Shown one piece after another: positions 53,525-62,062 of a DNA stretch of 64,000 bases (within the stretch, counting starts at the first letter, position 1; the number at the start of each line of letters is the position of its first letter). Source of the DNA: Cyanobacteriota bacterium. Its GTDB lineage: Bacteria > Acidobacteriota > Vicinamibacteria > Vicinamibacterales > UBA2999. A program made the position numbers and the translations under genes. The notes beneath the pieces were generated by a model. It was not told where the DNA came from, did not search any database, and saw only the letters and a list, made by a program, of their open reading frames with translations. The stretch covers positions 35,431-99,430 of the forward strand of contig JAIEMQ010000020.1 of assembly GCA_019752015.1 (NCBI GenBank). Direction: 5' to 3'.

Positions 53525-54477
53525 CCCTGAGCGAGCGGCCTGACGCCGAAGGCGGCGGGTCGCGAGTCGAAGGGCGGCGTGACGGCGGCGGCACGCCCAG
53601 GCCCGCCGGGCATACGCGCCTCATCAGCCTCGCCGCGTGGCGCGGCGTCGGCGAGCTGTACAACAGCGACGGCCTGACGCACGCCGCCTCGATCGCCTAC
53701 TACACGCTGCTGTCGTTCTTCCCGCTGATGCTGCTCGGCGTGTTCATCCTCGGCGAGATGACCAACGACGCCGCCGATCGCGACGCGGTCGTGCGGTTCG
53801 TGTTCCGCTACTTCCCGCAACAATTCGGATTCATCTCCGGCCAGATCGACGCGTTTCAGACGCAGCCCGTCAGCTTCGGATTCTGGGGCGTTGCCGGCCT
53901 GGTGTGGGCGTCGCTCGGCGTGTTCAACGCGATCACCTCCGCGGTCAATCACGCGTGGGCGGTCGAGAAGCGGCGTAGCCTGCTGATGCATCGTCTCGTC
54001 GGTTTCGTGATGATGGTGGCGGCCGGCCTGGTGTTGTTGCTCGGCCTGGTGATCGCCAGCCTGGTGCGGCTTGCGGAGACGCGACTGGGCGAGGCGTTCG
54101 TTCGATCGCCCTGGCTCGATAATCTCTCCGGCATTTTCGCGAGCTATCTCGCGACGGTCCTGCTGATCGCCTGCGTCGCGCTGGTCTTTTATTTCGTGCC
54201 CAATACCAGGGTCCGGTTCCGCGATGTGTGGCCGGGCGCGATCCTCGTCGGCGTGTTATGGCGCATCGCGCTGCGCCTGTTCTCCTGGTACGCCGCCGAT
54301 CTCGCGAGTTGGAATGTCATCCACGGCTCGATCGCCGCCGTCGTCGTGTTCCTGTTGTGGATCTACGTCAGCGCCGTGATCCTGCTCTACGGTGTCGAGA
54401 TGACCGCGAGCTACGCGCGTCTGCAGGACGCGGCCGTGCGTCACACGACGTTGAGCAAGGAATTGCAAGAGACGTAG
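53521..54477 (+). CDS. YihY/BrkB-family membrane protein
   Basis: A 318-residue protein from GTG 53521, overlapping the stop of the upstream activator. After a hydrophilic N-terminus (residues 1-35, partly encoded by a split repeat) come about six membrane segments with BrkB motifs: LTHAASIAYYTLLSFFPLML, VWASLGVFNAITSAVNHAWA, DNLSGIFASYLATVLLIACV, LVFYFVPNTRVRFRDVWPGA, VVFLLWIYVSAVILLYGVEM. A second copy of the family in this window (other at 30923), with only moderate similarity. Role in envelope integrity is assumed from the family. Confidence 0.9.
   Translation: MTLSERPDAEGGGSRVEGRRDGGGTPRPAGHTRLISLAAWRGVGELYNSDGLTHAASIAYYTLLSFFPLMLLGVFILGEMTNDAADRDAVVRFVFRYFPQQFGFISGQIDAFQTQPVSFGFWGVAGLVWASLGVFNAITSAVNHAWAVEKRRSLLMHRLVGFVMMVAAGLVLLLGLVIASLVRLAETRLGEAFVRSPWLDNLSGIFASYLATVLLIACVALVFYFVPNTRVRFRDVWPGAILVGVLWRIALRLFSWYAADLASWNVIHGSIAAVVVFLLWIYVSAVILLYGVEMTASYARLQDAAVRHTTLSKELQET
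53525..53574. repeat. Split copy of CCCTGAGCGAAGTCGAAGGG with a 30-bp in-frame insert
   Basis: CCCTGAGCGA (53525-53534) and AGTCGAAGGG (53565-53574) are the two halves of the dispersed palindrome, separated by 30 bp. The arrangement keeps the frame and encodes residues 2-18 of the BrkB protein (LSERPDAEGGGSRVEGR). Chance similarity is not excluded. Confidence 0.45.
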
Positions 54478-54489
54478 CGACGTTTGGAG

Positions 54490-54511
54490 AGCGGGCGCTT
54501 TAGCGCCCGCT
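54490..54511. repeat. Perfect inverted repeat AGCGGGCGCT-tt-AGCGCCCGCT
   Basis: 10-bp stem with 2-nt spacer in the 47-bp gap between BrkB and YyaL genes. Same architecture as 9446-9467; could be an attenuator, terminator or small mobile palindrome. Confidence 0.65.
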
Positions 54512-54524
54512 ATATGATCGTCAG

Positions 54525-56726
54525 ATGCCAAACCGGCTGGCGTCTGAGCAGTCCCCCTACCTTCTCCAGCACGCCAACAATCCCGTCGACTGGTACCCAT
54601 GGGGACCTGAAGCGTTCGAAGCGGCGCGCGCCGCGGGCAAGCCCATCTTTCTCTCGATCGGCTACGCCACCTGCCACTGGTGTCACGTCATGGAGCGCGA
54701 GTCGTTCGAGAACCAGGGCGTCGCGGACGTCCTGAACGATCTGTTCATTTCGATCAAGGTCGATCGCGAAGAGCGGCCGGATGTCGATCGCGTCTACATG
54801 ACGTTCGTGCAGGCGACGACGGGATCGGGCGGGTGGCCGATGAGTGTGTGGCTGACGCCGGAGCTGCAACCGTTTTATGGCGGGACGTATTTCCCACCCG
54901 CACAACAGTGGGGCCGGCCCGGGTTCGTGGACGTGCTGACCGAGATTGGCCGCGCATGGCGCGAGGACCGGCTGAAGGTCGTCAAGTCCGCCGCGGAGAT
55001 TGTCGATCGCCTGTCGCAGTTGGCGCGCGGCCAGGACGACAGGCGGATGCCGACCGAAGCGGCGCTGACCAAGACGTTCCAACAATTCCAGCAGTCCTTC
55101 GATACGCGCCGCGGCGGCTTTGGCGATGCGCCGAAGTTTCCCCGGCCAAGCGAGCTGCTGTTCCTGCTGCGTGAATACGCCCGCCTTCGCGAAGACGCTA
55201 CGGCGAGACAGGCTTCAGATGCCGCTCTGGCCATGGTGGTGCAGACGCTGCGCGCGATGGCGCTTGGCGGCATGCGCGATCACATCGGCGGCGGCTTTCA
55301 TCGTTACTCGGTCGACGGCGACTGGCGCGTCCCGCACTTCGAGAAGATGCTCTACGACCAGGCGCAGATCGTGCTGGCCTGTCTCGAAGCGTCGCAGGCT
55401 GCCGACGATCCGTTCTTTGCGCAGATTGCCGAGGACACGCTGCAGTACGTTCGCCGCGACATGACCGATCCGCGCGGCGGTTTCTATTCAGCCGAAGACG
55501 CCGACAGTTTCCCTGTCGAGCCTCAAGACCTCAAGACCTCACGACCTCACGACCTCCAAAAAGTCGAAGGCGCGTTCTACGTCTGGACGGCCGATGAAAT
55601 CAAACGGCATCTCGGCGACGACAGCGCTGTCTTCGAAGCGCGCTACGGCATCCTGCCAAACGGCAACGCGCCGTTCGATCCGCAGAATGAGTTCGTGAAC
55701 AAGAATCTGCTGTACACCGCGCAGTCGATCGCGGAGATCGCCAGGAGCACGAACAAGGCGCCGATCGAAGTCGCCGAGGCATTGCTCCGGGCGCGCCTGA
55801 TCCTCTTCGACACGCGCGAGCTGAGGCCGCGTCCACAGCTCGACGACAAGGTATTGACCGCGTGGAACGGCCTCATGATCGCCGCGTTTGCGCGCGCCTC
55901 GCGCGTGCTCGGCGGCGGCGCGCTTGGACAGGAGAACATCGAAAATCCGACGGCGGCAGATCTGCAGAGCGCGATTGCGGCGGCATCCTTCATTCGCGAT
56001 GTGATGTGGAACGCGCAGACCCGCACCTTGTTGCGGCGGTATCGCGCCGGCGATGCGGCCATCAAGGGTTACGCGGAAGATTATGCCGGCCTCATCTTCG
56101 GCGTGCTCGAGTTGTTCCAGGCGACCGGTGATCCGCAGTGGCTCGCCTGGGCGCGCGAGCTGCAGCAGCGGCAGGATGAGTTGTTCTGGGACGCGTCGGG
56201 CGGCGGCTGGTTCAGCACCACGGGCGCCGATCCGTCCGTGCTGGTCAGGATGAAGGAGGATTACGACGGCGCCGAGCCGGCGCCGACCTCGGTGTCCGCC
56301 ATGAATCTGCTGACGCTGGCGCACCTGACCGGCGAGCGCGCCTATTCCGATCGGGCGGGCGAGGCGATCGCGTCGTTCGGCGGGCGTCTCGAACAGACGG
56401 GACGCGCGGTGCCATTGATGGCCGCGGCGTTGTCGGCTTCGATTGCCGAATCGGAGCAGATCGTCATCGTCGGGCCGCGCGACTCCGGCGAGACGGCGGC
56501 ATTGTGGACCGCGGCGCACAAGCGGTACCGGCCATTCAGCGTGGTGACGCGCGTTGAGCCGTCGACTCAAGCCGCGCTGGCCGTCCACATGCCCTGGACG
56601 TCGGACATGAAAATGATGGACGGTAAGCCGACGGTTTATATCTGTCGCGGCTTCGCCTGCGATGCGCCGGCGACGGATCCGTCGGTGTTCAGCCCGCGTA
56701 GTCTCGGTGAAGGTGCGCTCGAATGA
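54525..56726 (+). CDS. YyaL/DUF255 thioredoxin-domain protein
   Basis: A 733-residue protein. The N-terminus has the DUF255 thioredoxin fold: [20 protein letters not shown] and the active-site-like [17 protein letters not shown] (CxxC). An (alpha/alpha)6-type domain resembling N-acylglucosamine 2-epimerases follows ([40 protein letters not shown]) and it ends in [13 protein letters not shown]. Catalytic activity is undefined for the family. The conserved stretch SAEDADS...VEGAFYVWT is interrupted by about 14 residues ([14 protein letters not shown]) encoded by an 8-bp tandem repeat (55521-55557). The start is 13 bp after a perfect hairpin. Confidence 0.93.
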   Translation: MPNRLASEQSPYLLQHANNPVDWYPWGPEAFEAARAAGKPIFLSIGYATCHWCHVMERESFENQGVADVLNDLFISIKVDREERPDVDRVYMTFVQATTGSGGWPMSVWLTPELQPFYGGTYFPPAQQWGRPGFVDVLTEIGRAWREDRLKVVKSAAEIVDRLSQLARGQDDRRMPTEAALTKTFQQFQQSFDTRRGGFGDAPKFPRPSELLFLLREYARLREDATARQASDAALAMVVQTLRAMALGGMRDHIGGGFHRYSVDGDWRVPHFEKMLYDQAQIVLACLEASQAADDPFFAQIAEDTLQYVRRDMTDPRGGFYSAEDADSFPVEPQDLKTSRPHDLQKVEGAFYVWTADEIKRHLGDDSAVFEARYGILPNGNAPFDPQNEFVNKNLLYTAQSIAEIARSTNKAPIEVAEALLRARLILFDTRELRPRPQLDDKVLTAWNGLMIAAFARASRVLGGGALGQENIENPTAADLQSAIAAASFIRDVMWNAQTRTLLRRYRAGDAAIKGYAEDYAGLIFGVLELFQATGDPQWLAWARELQQRQDELFWDASGGGWFSTTGADPSVLVRMKEDYDGAEPAPTSVSAMNLLTLAHLTGERAYSDRAGEAIASFGGRLEQTGRAVPLMAAALSASIAESEQIVIVGPRDSGETAALWTAAHKRYRPFSVVTRVEPSTQAALAVHMPWTSDMKMMDGKPTVYICRGFACDAPATDPSVFSPRSLGEGALE
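55521..55557 (+). repeat. 8-bp tandem array (CTCAAGAC/CTCACGAC) inside the YyaL coding sequence
   Basis: Two CTCAAGAC and two CTCACGAC units plus a partial fifth. Translated as [12 protein letters not shown] within a conserved part of the protein. An 8-bp unit changes the reading frame unless copies are added in threes, so copy number is constrained by the frame. Confidence 0.75.
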
Positions 56727-56732
56727 CCGGGC

Positions 56733-56756
56733 GCCGGGAGCCGGGAGCCGGGAGCC
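56733..56756. repeat. 7-bp tandem array, GGGAGCC units
   Basis: Three GCCGGGA-type units between the YyaL stop and the crotonase gene. Together with the inverted array at 57531-57570 it brackets the crotonase gene. An upstream ATG (56723) overlapping the YyaL stop would translate the array. Confidence 0.75.
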
Positions 56757-56776
56757 CTCTAGTCGAAGTGGTTTCC

Positions 56777-57523
56777 ATGCGCGATGGCGCGTGGCGCCGC
56801 CTGATTCTTGGGGGCGGCCGTGGCAATCTCTTGTCGCTCGATCTCGTTCGCGCGTTTGGTCGCGAGCTGCACGCGCTCGAGTCCGAGCGTGGCATCAAGT
56901 GGTTGACGATCGAAGGGAGCGGCGGCGAGTTTTCGTACGGCGCGCGCATCCAGGAGCACACGCCCGAGGCGATGCAGACGGTGCTGCCGGAGACGCATCG
57001 CATCATCAGGCGGTTGCTCGCGTTTCCGTCGCCGACGGCCGCGCTCGTTGAAGGCCGTTGCCTTGGGGGCGGCTTCGAGCTTGCGCTGGCGTGCGACGAC
57101 ATGATCGCGATGGAGAAGTCGGTGTTCGGCCTTCCGGAAATCCGCCTGGCCGCGTTCGCACCGGCGGCGGCAGCGCTGTTGCCGCTGCGAGTTGGCGCGT
57201 CCCGCGCGACACGCGCGATTGTGACCGGCCAGACGCAAGACGCGAGATACTGGCATGACAGCGGGCTGGTTTCGATGGTGGCGCCGCAATCGGGTCTGCT
57301 CGACGCGGCAGCCGCGTGGTTTGACGCGCACCTCGCGCCGCACTCCGCCGTCGCGCTCGCGCACGCGGTGGCCGCGGCACGATTGACGGTGCGCGCCCAG
57401 GCGGAGCCGGCGTTGGATCGCGCCGAACGGGATTACCTGGGCGGATTGCTGAAGACCGCTGATGCTGTTGAGGGTGTGACAGCGTGGTTGGAGAAGCGAT
57501 CACCAAACTGGCAAGATCGATGA
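56777..57523 (+). CDS. Crotonase-fold protein (enoyl-CoA hydratase/isomerase family)
   Basis: 248 residues from ATG 56777; an upstream ATG at 56723 adds 18 residues largely made of repeat sequence (REPGAGSP) and is thought unlikely. Crotonase motifs: NLLSLDLVRAFGRELHAL, WLTIEGSGGEFSYGARIQEH (oxyanion), TAALVEGRCLGGGFELALAC, FGLPEIRLAAFAPAAAALLP, with C-terminal WLEKRSPNW. The GARIQEH context and spacing resemble cyclohexadienoyl-CoA hydratase-like members, but the substrate is not predictable. Not part of the leucine cluster. Bracketed by inverted GGCTCCC-type arrays. Confidence 0.85.
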   Translation: MRDGAWRRLILGGGRGNLLSLDLVRAFGRELHALESERGIKWLTIEGSGGEFSYGARIQEHTPEAMQTVLPETHRIIRRLLAFPSPTAALVEGRCLGGGFELALACDDMIAMEKSVFGLPEIRLAAFAPAAAALLPLRVGASRATRAIVTGQTQDARYWHDSGLVSMVAPQSGLLDAAAAWFDAHLAPHSAVALAHAVAAARLTVRAQAEPALDRAERDYLGGLLKTADAVEGVTAWLEKRSPNWQDR

Positions 57524-57530
57524 CTGTGGT

Positions 57531-57570
57531 TCCGGCTCCCGGCTCCCGGCTCCCGGCTCCCGGCTCCCGT
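57531..57570. repeat. 7-bp tandem array, five GGCTCCC units
   Basis: The longest and most regular array in the window, five consecutive GGCTCCC units, 8 bp after the crotonase stop and 13 bp before the next gene. It is inverted with respect to the array at 56733-56756. Confidence 0.85.
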
Positions 57571-57582
57571 TAAGGACTAGCG

Positions 57583-57930
57583 ATGATCGACGTTGACGTG
57601 TGGGTGAGGGGACATCAGGACGCGAAGACGGAGAAGATCGGCGGCATCGACAGCGATGCGGCGTCGTGGACCGATGACGAGGTGAAGCAGCTGCTCGAAG
57701 GCATGCTGCTCGCGCTGCAGCGCGCCAACGATCCGGGCGGTGTGCCGCCGGAAGTGACGCTGCGCGGATTCAGTTGGATCGTCAGTCCCGACAAGGGCGG
57801 CGTGCTCGTGCATTTGGAGATGCAGCTCGGCACCGTCAGCGCGGGCCCGTTCGCGATCGACGAAGCGCGCCTCACGGACATGATCAGCCGCGTCATGGGT
57901 GGTCCTAAGGTTTCGACGTTAGTGCACTGA
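57583..57930 (+). CDS. Hypothetical small protein
   Basis: A 115-residue protein (MIDVDVWVRGHQDAKTEKIG, ASWTDDEVKQLLEGMLLALQ, VTLRGFSWIVSPDKGGVLVH) with a regular alpha/beta pattern and no signal or membrane segment. Coding appearance is good (high GC in third codon positions, no competing frame). Family not recognised. It is the last gene before the tRNA-Leu fragment and the accessory region. Confidence 0.7.
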   Translation: MIDVDVWVRGHQDAKTEKIGGIDSDAASWTDDEVKQLLEGMLLALQRANDPGGVPPEVTLRGFSWIVSPDKGGVLVHLEMQLGTVSAGPFAIDEARLTDMISRVMGGPKVSTLVH

Positions 57931-57948
57931 ACTTCAAGTTTCAGTTAC

Positions 57949-57987
57949 GCCGGGGTGGCGAAACTGGCAGACGCACAGGACTTAAAA
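57949..57987 (+). tRNA. 5' half of tRNA-Leu(UAA), probably truncated
   Basis: GCCGGGG acceptor strand (57949-57955), a D-arm GCGAAACTGGCAGACGC (57958-57974), anticodon-stem strand CAGGA and loop CTTAAAA with anticodon TAA at 57983-57985 match a bacterial tRNA-Leu exactly to the anticodon loop. After that the sequence (CAGACTGAGACC...) does not restore the anticodon stem, variable arm, T-arm GGTTCRA or a CCCCGGC 3' acceptor within the next few hundred bases. So the gene appears broken in the anticodon loop. A sequencing or assembly break or an integration event are both possible. Confidence 0.6.
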
Positions 57988-58064
57988 ACAGACTGAGACC
58001 TTCGGGCGATTTCGGGAGTTGAAGGTAAGGTCCGGTTTTCCTGGAGTTTTCGACCATGACCTTT

Positions 58065-58093
58065 GGGCCGTCTCTGATGGGGACGGCCCTTTT
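58065..58093 (+). terminator. Intrinsic terminator
   Basis: GGGCCGTC (58065-58072) and GACGGCCC (58082-58089) form an 8-bp stem with a 9-nt loop followed by TTTT. It would end a transcript from the tRNA-Leu fragment or a small RNA starting there. Confidence 0.8.
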
Positions 58094-58266
58094 AATGTGC
58101 AAAGTTTCAAGATTCTTTCAAGGGATCTTGGTGATGAACGCGTGGGAGCGGCGCCGGGCATTACTCCGACTCCGGTATCCTCGGAATGCGTCAATTAGCT
58201 GACGAACGGCGATGTCGGAGCAAAGAACCCACTTGTTGCAGTCGGACGAATGAACGGCGGCGCTGT

Positions 58267-58530
58267 CTAGGACGCTTTTTGGGCCCGTTTCTTTGCCCAA
58301 TAGGCTTTCATTCTCCTGCTGACGCTTCTGCGTTCGGCAGCCGTCATCGGCTTTCGCTTGGCTCGGGCGCTCAACTGCGGGTTCTGGACGCCTATCGCTG
58401 CCAATGCTGAACGAACCAACCGAATTTGGCGGTCGGTCTGAACCCGATCAAGCTCAAGCGTTTTCAACGTTCTCTGAAGAGCCAGCTGCGCGCCCGCGAT
58501 CTTACTCGTTTTCGAATTCTTGATGCTCAT
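58267..58530 (-). CDS. Small basic protein of unknown function
   Basis: An 87-residue protein, strongly basic, with a C-terminal motif MTAAERRSVSRRMKAYWAKK followed by RAQKAS. This (S..RM+AYWAKRRA-like) recurs in small bacterial proteins and could bind nucleic acid. The N-terminal half is a probable coiled coil (QLALQRTLKTLELDRVQTDR). No strong ribosome site is visible upstream of ATG 58530. It is in the accessory region after the tRNA-Leu fragment. Confidence 0.55.
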   Translation of the reverse strand: MSIKNSKTSKIAGAQLALQRTLKTLELDRVQTDRQIRLVRSALAAIGVQNPQLSARAKRKPMTAAERRSVSRRMKAYWAKKRAQKAS

Positions 58531-58822
58531 GGGGGTGAGAAGAATTTAAATCATGTCCGTCTATTAAGTCGATACCGGTGTGTGTTTGGGTTCTCTGCGC
58601 TATGCAAATTTGACAACATGTGTGAATCGTTAGATGTAATTTACCGTCCGCGTATTACGTGGTTTATGCGGCTGAGTTTTTGATCTGATAGCACTAAATC
58701 GGCGCGGGACTTCCTCGGTGGACAGAAACCTCCCTCCATTAATCGACACTCCAAATCCCGCAATTAGCTGAGGACGGCGGAGACGTTGACGCGGGGTGCG
58801 GGACGTGATGTCCGTCGCCCTC
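58531..58822. other. AT-richer intergenic stretch
   Basis: About 290 bp with noticeably lower GC than the surroundings. No gene is supported. AAATCCCGCAATT-like sequence at 58753-58765 recurs at about 59035 and 59514 and may be linked to the IS21 remnant. Confidence 0.5.
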
Positions 58823-59397
58823 ATGAGCTACGTCTTGGAGCAGACAAGACAGTAGCAAGTCCTCGCACTCGGGCAGCTTGGATGGACGGTCAGTCGCATT
58901 GCCGCCGCTGTGCACGTGGAACCGCGCCACGGTCACGCGGTATCTGCGGGCGGCCGGCGTGCCGGTCCGTGGCCGCGGACGTCCGAGCGAAGGGACGGCA
59001 AACACGGCAATTTCACCGGAGCTGTCCACCGACTCAAATCCCGCAATTTCTCGATCGGAGGTGTCCACCCGACTCTCAGGCCGGGCGGGCACCGAGCGCG
59101 AGTGCCTGTGAACCGTATCGCGCTGATCGCGGCGGCCGTGGGGCGCGGTCGCAATGCTGTCGCGATCTATCAAGACCTCGTCGACGATCACGGCTTCACG
59201 GCGAAGTACGCGAGCGTCCGCCTCTTCGTCCTGAAGCTCCGCGGAACGTCACCCGCCAGGCGCGCGTCGTGATCACGACGGCACCTAGAGAGGAGGGCCA
59301 AGCGATTGCGACGGCGACGGGCCGATGGTGCGCGATCCGAGCACCGGCAAATACAAACGGGTGCGCCTCTTCGTGCTGACGCTCGGCTACGCGCAAT
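58823..59397 (+). pseudogene. Decayed IS21-family transposase istA (N-terminal part)
   Basis: Pieces of one IstA protein lie in different frames: MSYVLEQTRQ then an in-frame TAG (58853-58855) and QVLALGQLGWTVSRIAAAV; TVTRYLRAAGVPVRGRGRPS; APSASACEPYR; GRNAVAIYQDLVDDHGFTAK and YASVRLFVLKLRGT; VVITTAPREEGQ; MVRDPSTGKYKRVRLFVLTL. These follow the order of intact IS21 IstA proteins. At least one stop and several frameshifts make it non-functional. The DDE catalytic core and the istB ATPase gene are absent, so only the first part of the IS remains. The 3' end joins a permease fragment directly. Confidence 0.82.
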
Positions 59398-59478
59398 GCC
59401 CAAGACCACGAGGATCAGACCGCTGCCAACGACTGACTTTGCGATGTCACTCGCCCTGGCGCCGAGTGCGAGCCTCTT
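59398..59478 (-). pseudogene. Fragment of an ADOP/FtsX-type permease
   Basis: The minus strand encodes KRLALGARASDIAKSVVGSG then LILVVLGIA, the conserved loop-plus-helix near the C-terminus of FtsX/MacB-type permeases (compare RTALGATRTNIIRMIVREG in the intact gene at 59581-62031). The flanks do not continue as permease, so it is a remnant, probably cut by the IS21 element. The 100 bp up to 59580 hold no supported gene. Confidence 0.6.
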
Positions 59479-59580
59479 CGGGAAGCAGACCTCAAATGCT
59501 TCGTGGGCAGCCCGATCCCGCAATTGTGTCAGACGTCGTCTGCATCCCGCCTCAAGGCAACAGCGCACAGCGGTCCGCAG

Positions 59581-62031
59581 CTACAACTGTCGGAGAGCCT
59601 TCACCGGATCAGTCCTCGCTGCTCGCATTGCCGGAAACAATGTGACAACAAAGATGCTGATCGTGAAAGCCAAAGCACTAGCTACCATTGCCCACGGATC
59701 GTGGGGGTCGACGCCGTATACGTATGACCGCACAAGAGCACTCGCGCCGAGCGCCGCGATAAGGCCGACAGCCACGCCAGGGACGGCCACCGCCATCCCT
59801 TCGCGAACAATCATGCGGATGATGTTCGTCCGTGTCGCACCTAGGGCCGTCCGTATACCAACTTCGCGAATGCGCGAGGTGACCGCGTACGCGATCAGGC
59901 TGTAAGTTCCGATGCAGGCGAGAAGCAGAACCAGCATGCTCACAAATGTCGATAGCCAAGCGATCATTCGCTCGTTCAGCAATGCCGAATCCGTGAAAGC
60001 GTCTAGCGTAAACAGCACGTTTACGAAATGACGTCCCTGCGACTCAACCGCGCGCGTGTATCCCTTCGCCACTGCCGCCACGTCCCCTTGGAAGCGAACG
60101 TGCGCCATCGGAGCCGCCGCCATCGCCGGCTCCTGCAGAATTGGACGAAATATTGTGGCTTGATGCGGCTCGCGAATGTTCGCAAACGGCACGTCAGCGA
60201 CGACTCCTATAACCTGGAAATCCTTTGTGGTTGACCCGGACAACATTTGAAGCCTGCGACCGAGGGGATCGTCTCCCCCAAAGAGTGCAACCGCGACCGA
60301 TTCGCTGATCATGACGACAGGCTCTGTCGTCCCGGTGTCCGTCCACGTGAAATCGCGTCCCGTCAGACGCGCAATGCCGAACGTGTCGAAAAAACCGGGA
60401 GACACGTACTCGGTCAAGGCCGAAATCTCGCCGGAACGGCTGTCAGGACGAGTGTAACGATTGGTCGGAACGGTACCGGACTGGAATAGTGCCGGGAAAA
60501 ACACGGACAATGCGGCGGCTTGAACGCCCGGAACGCGATGTAAGTCGTCAACGAGCGCCTGGACGTATGCTCCGCTGATAGGTCCCCGATCTCCCGGAAC
60601 GCGTGTAATGCGAGTAAACAGCACATTACGCTCTTTGACCGGAGTGTAGTTACTCCGCAAATTTGACAGCGTCTTTGCGAATAGTCCCGCGCCAACAACC
60701 AGAATTACAGAAAGCGATACCTGTACCACCAGCAGCAATCGCACGGGGCCGCTCAAGCTCCGTGAGACGGTGCGGCCGGAATGCAAATTACCCGTTGTGC
60801 CCGAGCGCATCGCGTGAAGCGCGGGAAGCACGCCGATGGCGAGCCCCAGAAGCAAAGCGATTGTCATCACGATTACAAGCACCGCCCCGCTGGGAGCCAT
60901 GCTCTGAAGTAAGGGGGTACTCCGACCGTAGGCCAGCATTGCGCCTAGCTCTCGAGTGGTTAACAACGTAACTGGCACTGACGCCACGAATCCGGCGACC
61001 GTCAAAAGGAGACCGACGAGGATGGTTGGACGCACTGTTCGGCCGCGACTCGCTCCAACGGCCAGCCTGACCGCGAACTGATGGCGCTCAGTCAATGATC
61101 GGACGAGCATCAGACCAATGAGGTTGACGCCAGAAATAGCCAGCAACGCGGCACTCAGAATCACCAGCACGGCTATGGACGCGCCGTATCGGTCGCGAAG
61201 CGGCGAGAATCCGGAGGCGATGGGCTCGACCACGACTTTCAGCGCTCGCAATGCTTGCTGTTGCGTGGCCGAAAGCGACGGAGGAACTGTTGCGTCCTGT
61301 ACGCTTGGCCAGCGTGCGAGCAGCTCCGCGCGCATCTCGGCGAGCGTCACGCCCGGCGCGAGCTGCCCTATGATGTTCCTCGATCGAAGAGGGCTTCTGG
61401 GCGAGCCGGAAAGCGTCTGCATCAGGTCGAGCGGAACGAAGATGTCGGTTCCCCCATCTAACTGCAGACCTTCGAAACCGCGGGCGGTAACGCCAATAAT
61501 CGTGGCCATGGATCCGGCGACTTTGACACTCTTACCGACAGCAGCGGCGTCATCGCCAAAGAGTCGCCGCCGAAATCGATCGCTCACAACGATCGCGGGG
61601 GCCTGAGCGTCGTCGATTTCCGAAAATAGACGCCCAAGCGCCGGTGTGACCCCAAGCGCATCGAAATACCCAGGCGTGACACCCTCTGTCACTGCATCTA
61701 CGGCCGCAGTCCCGGCCTCGATGCGAAAGTACCGCGCAAAATACATCGATGCGCTTGAAAGAGAATGTTGCGCGTTACGGTACGCGGAGAACGTATCAGC
61801 GTAGATATACCCGGGCTGATCGGTCTTCGGGTCACTAACCGATATGGAGACGAGCCTATGTGGTTGTGAGATAGACACAGTTGGAAGCACAATCGCCTTC
61901 AACAAGCTCGCCGTCGTGGTGGTGGCTCCGAGCGCCAAACCGATTGTGATGATGAACACGCCGCTGAAGGCAGGAGCCCGAAGAATGCTCCTGACGGACT
62001 GCTGTAGATCCAACCAAAGCGCATCCAGCAT
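59581..62031 (-). CDS. ADOP-type (MacB/FtsX) ABC transporter permease
   Basis: An 816-residue protein with duplicated MacB-periplasmic plus FtsX domains, the acidobacterial duplicated orphan permease layout. It begins LWLDLQQSVRSILRAPAFSG then a membrane helix (VFIITIGLALGATTTTASLL). Each half has three further helices (ISGVNLIGLMLVRSLTERHQ, VRLLLVVQVSLSVILVVGAG, LACIGTYSLIAYAVTSRIRE). MacB-type periplasmic segments carry VTPGYFDALGVTPALGRLFS and VSPGFFDTFGIARLTGRDFT. It ends PAMRAARTDPVKALRQL. No ATPase gene is adjacent. It starts 31 bp after the asparagine-synthase-like gene, so the two are likely one operon. Confidence 0.93.
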   Translation of the reverse strand: MLDALWLDLQQSVRSILRAPAFSGVFIITIGLALGATTTTASLLKAIVLPTVSISQPHRLVSISVSDPKTDQPGYIYADTFSAYRNAQHSLSSASMYFARYFRIEAGTAAVDAVTEGVTPGYFDALGVTPALGRLFSEIDDAQAPAIVVSDRFRRRLFGDDAAAVGKSVKVAGSMATIIGVTARGFEGLQLDGGTDIFVPLDLMQTLSGSPRSPLRSRNIIGQLAPGVTLAEMRAELLARWPSVQDATVPPSLSATQQQALRALKVVVEPIASGFSPLRDRYGASIAVLVILSAALLAISGVNLIGLMLVRSLTERHQFAVRLAVGASRGRTVRPTILVGLLLTVAGFVASVPVTLLTTRELGAMLAYGRSTPLLQSMAPSGAVLVIVMTIALLLGLAIGVLPALHAMRSGTTGNLHSGRTVSRSLSGPVRLLLVVQVSLSVILVVGAGLFAKTLSNLRSNYTPVKERNVLFTRITRVPGDRGPISGAYVQALVDDLHRVPGVQAAALSVFFPALFQSGTVPTNRYTRPDSRSGEISALTEYVSPGFFDTFGIARLTGRDFTWTDTGTTEPVVMISESVAVALFGGDDPLGRRLQMLSGSTTKDFQVIGVVADVPFANIREPHQATIFRPILQEPAMAAAPMAHVRFQGDVAAVAKGYTRAVESQGRHFVNVLFTLDAFTDSALLNERMIAWLSTFVSMLVLLLACIGTYSLIAYAVTSRIREVGIRTALGATRTNIIRMIVREGMAVAVPGVAVGLIAALGASALVRSYVYGVDPHDPWAMVASALAFTISIFVVTLFPAMRAARTDPVKALRQL

Positions 62032-62062
62032 GGGACCGGATTATAGTCTCGTGCAAACGGGG

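Noticed and set aside
57949..58300. Group I intron in tRNA-Leu(UAA), suggested by the break after CTT in the anticodon loop and an AGGTCC that could pair with GGACTT as a P1-like guide.
   Set aside because: No P/Q/R/S core-like sequences and no 3' exon (T-arm GGTTCRA and CCCCGGC acceptor) are visible in the following few hundred bases. A truncated gene is simpler.
58739..59191. 150-residue minus-strand frame over the IS21 remnant.
   Set aside because: The plus strand encodes recognisable IstA pieces here; the minus frame shows no family motif.
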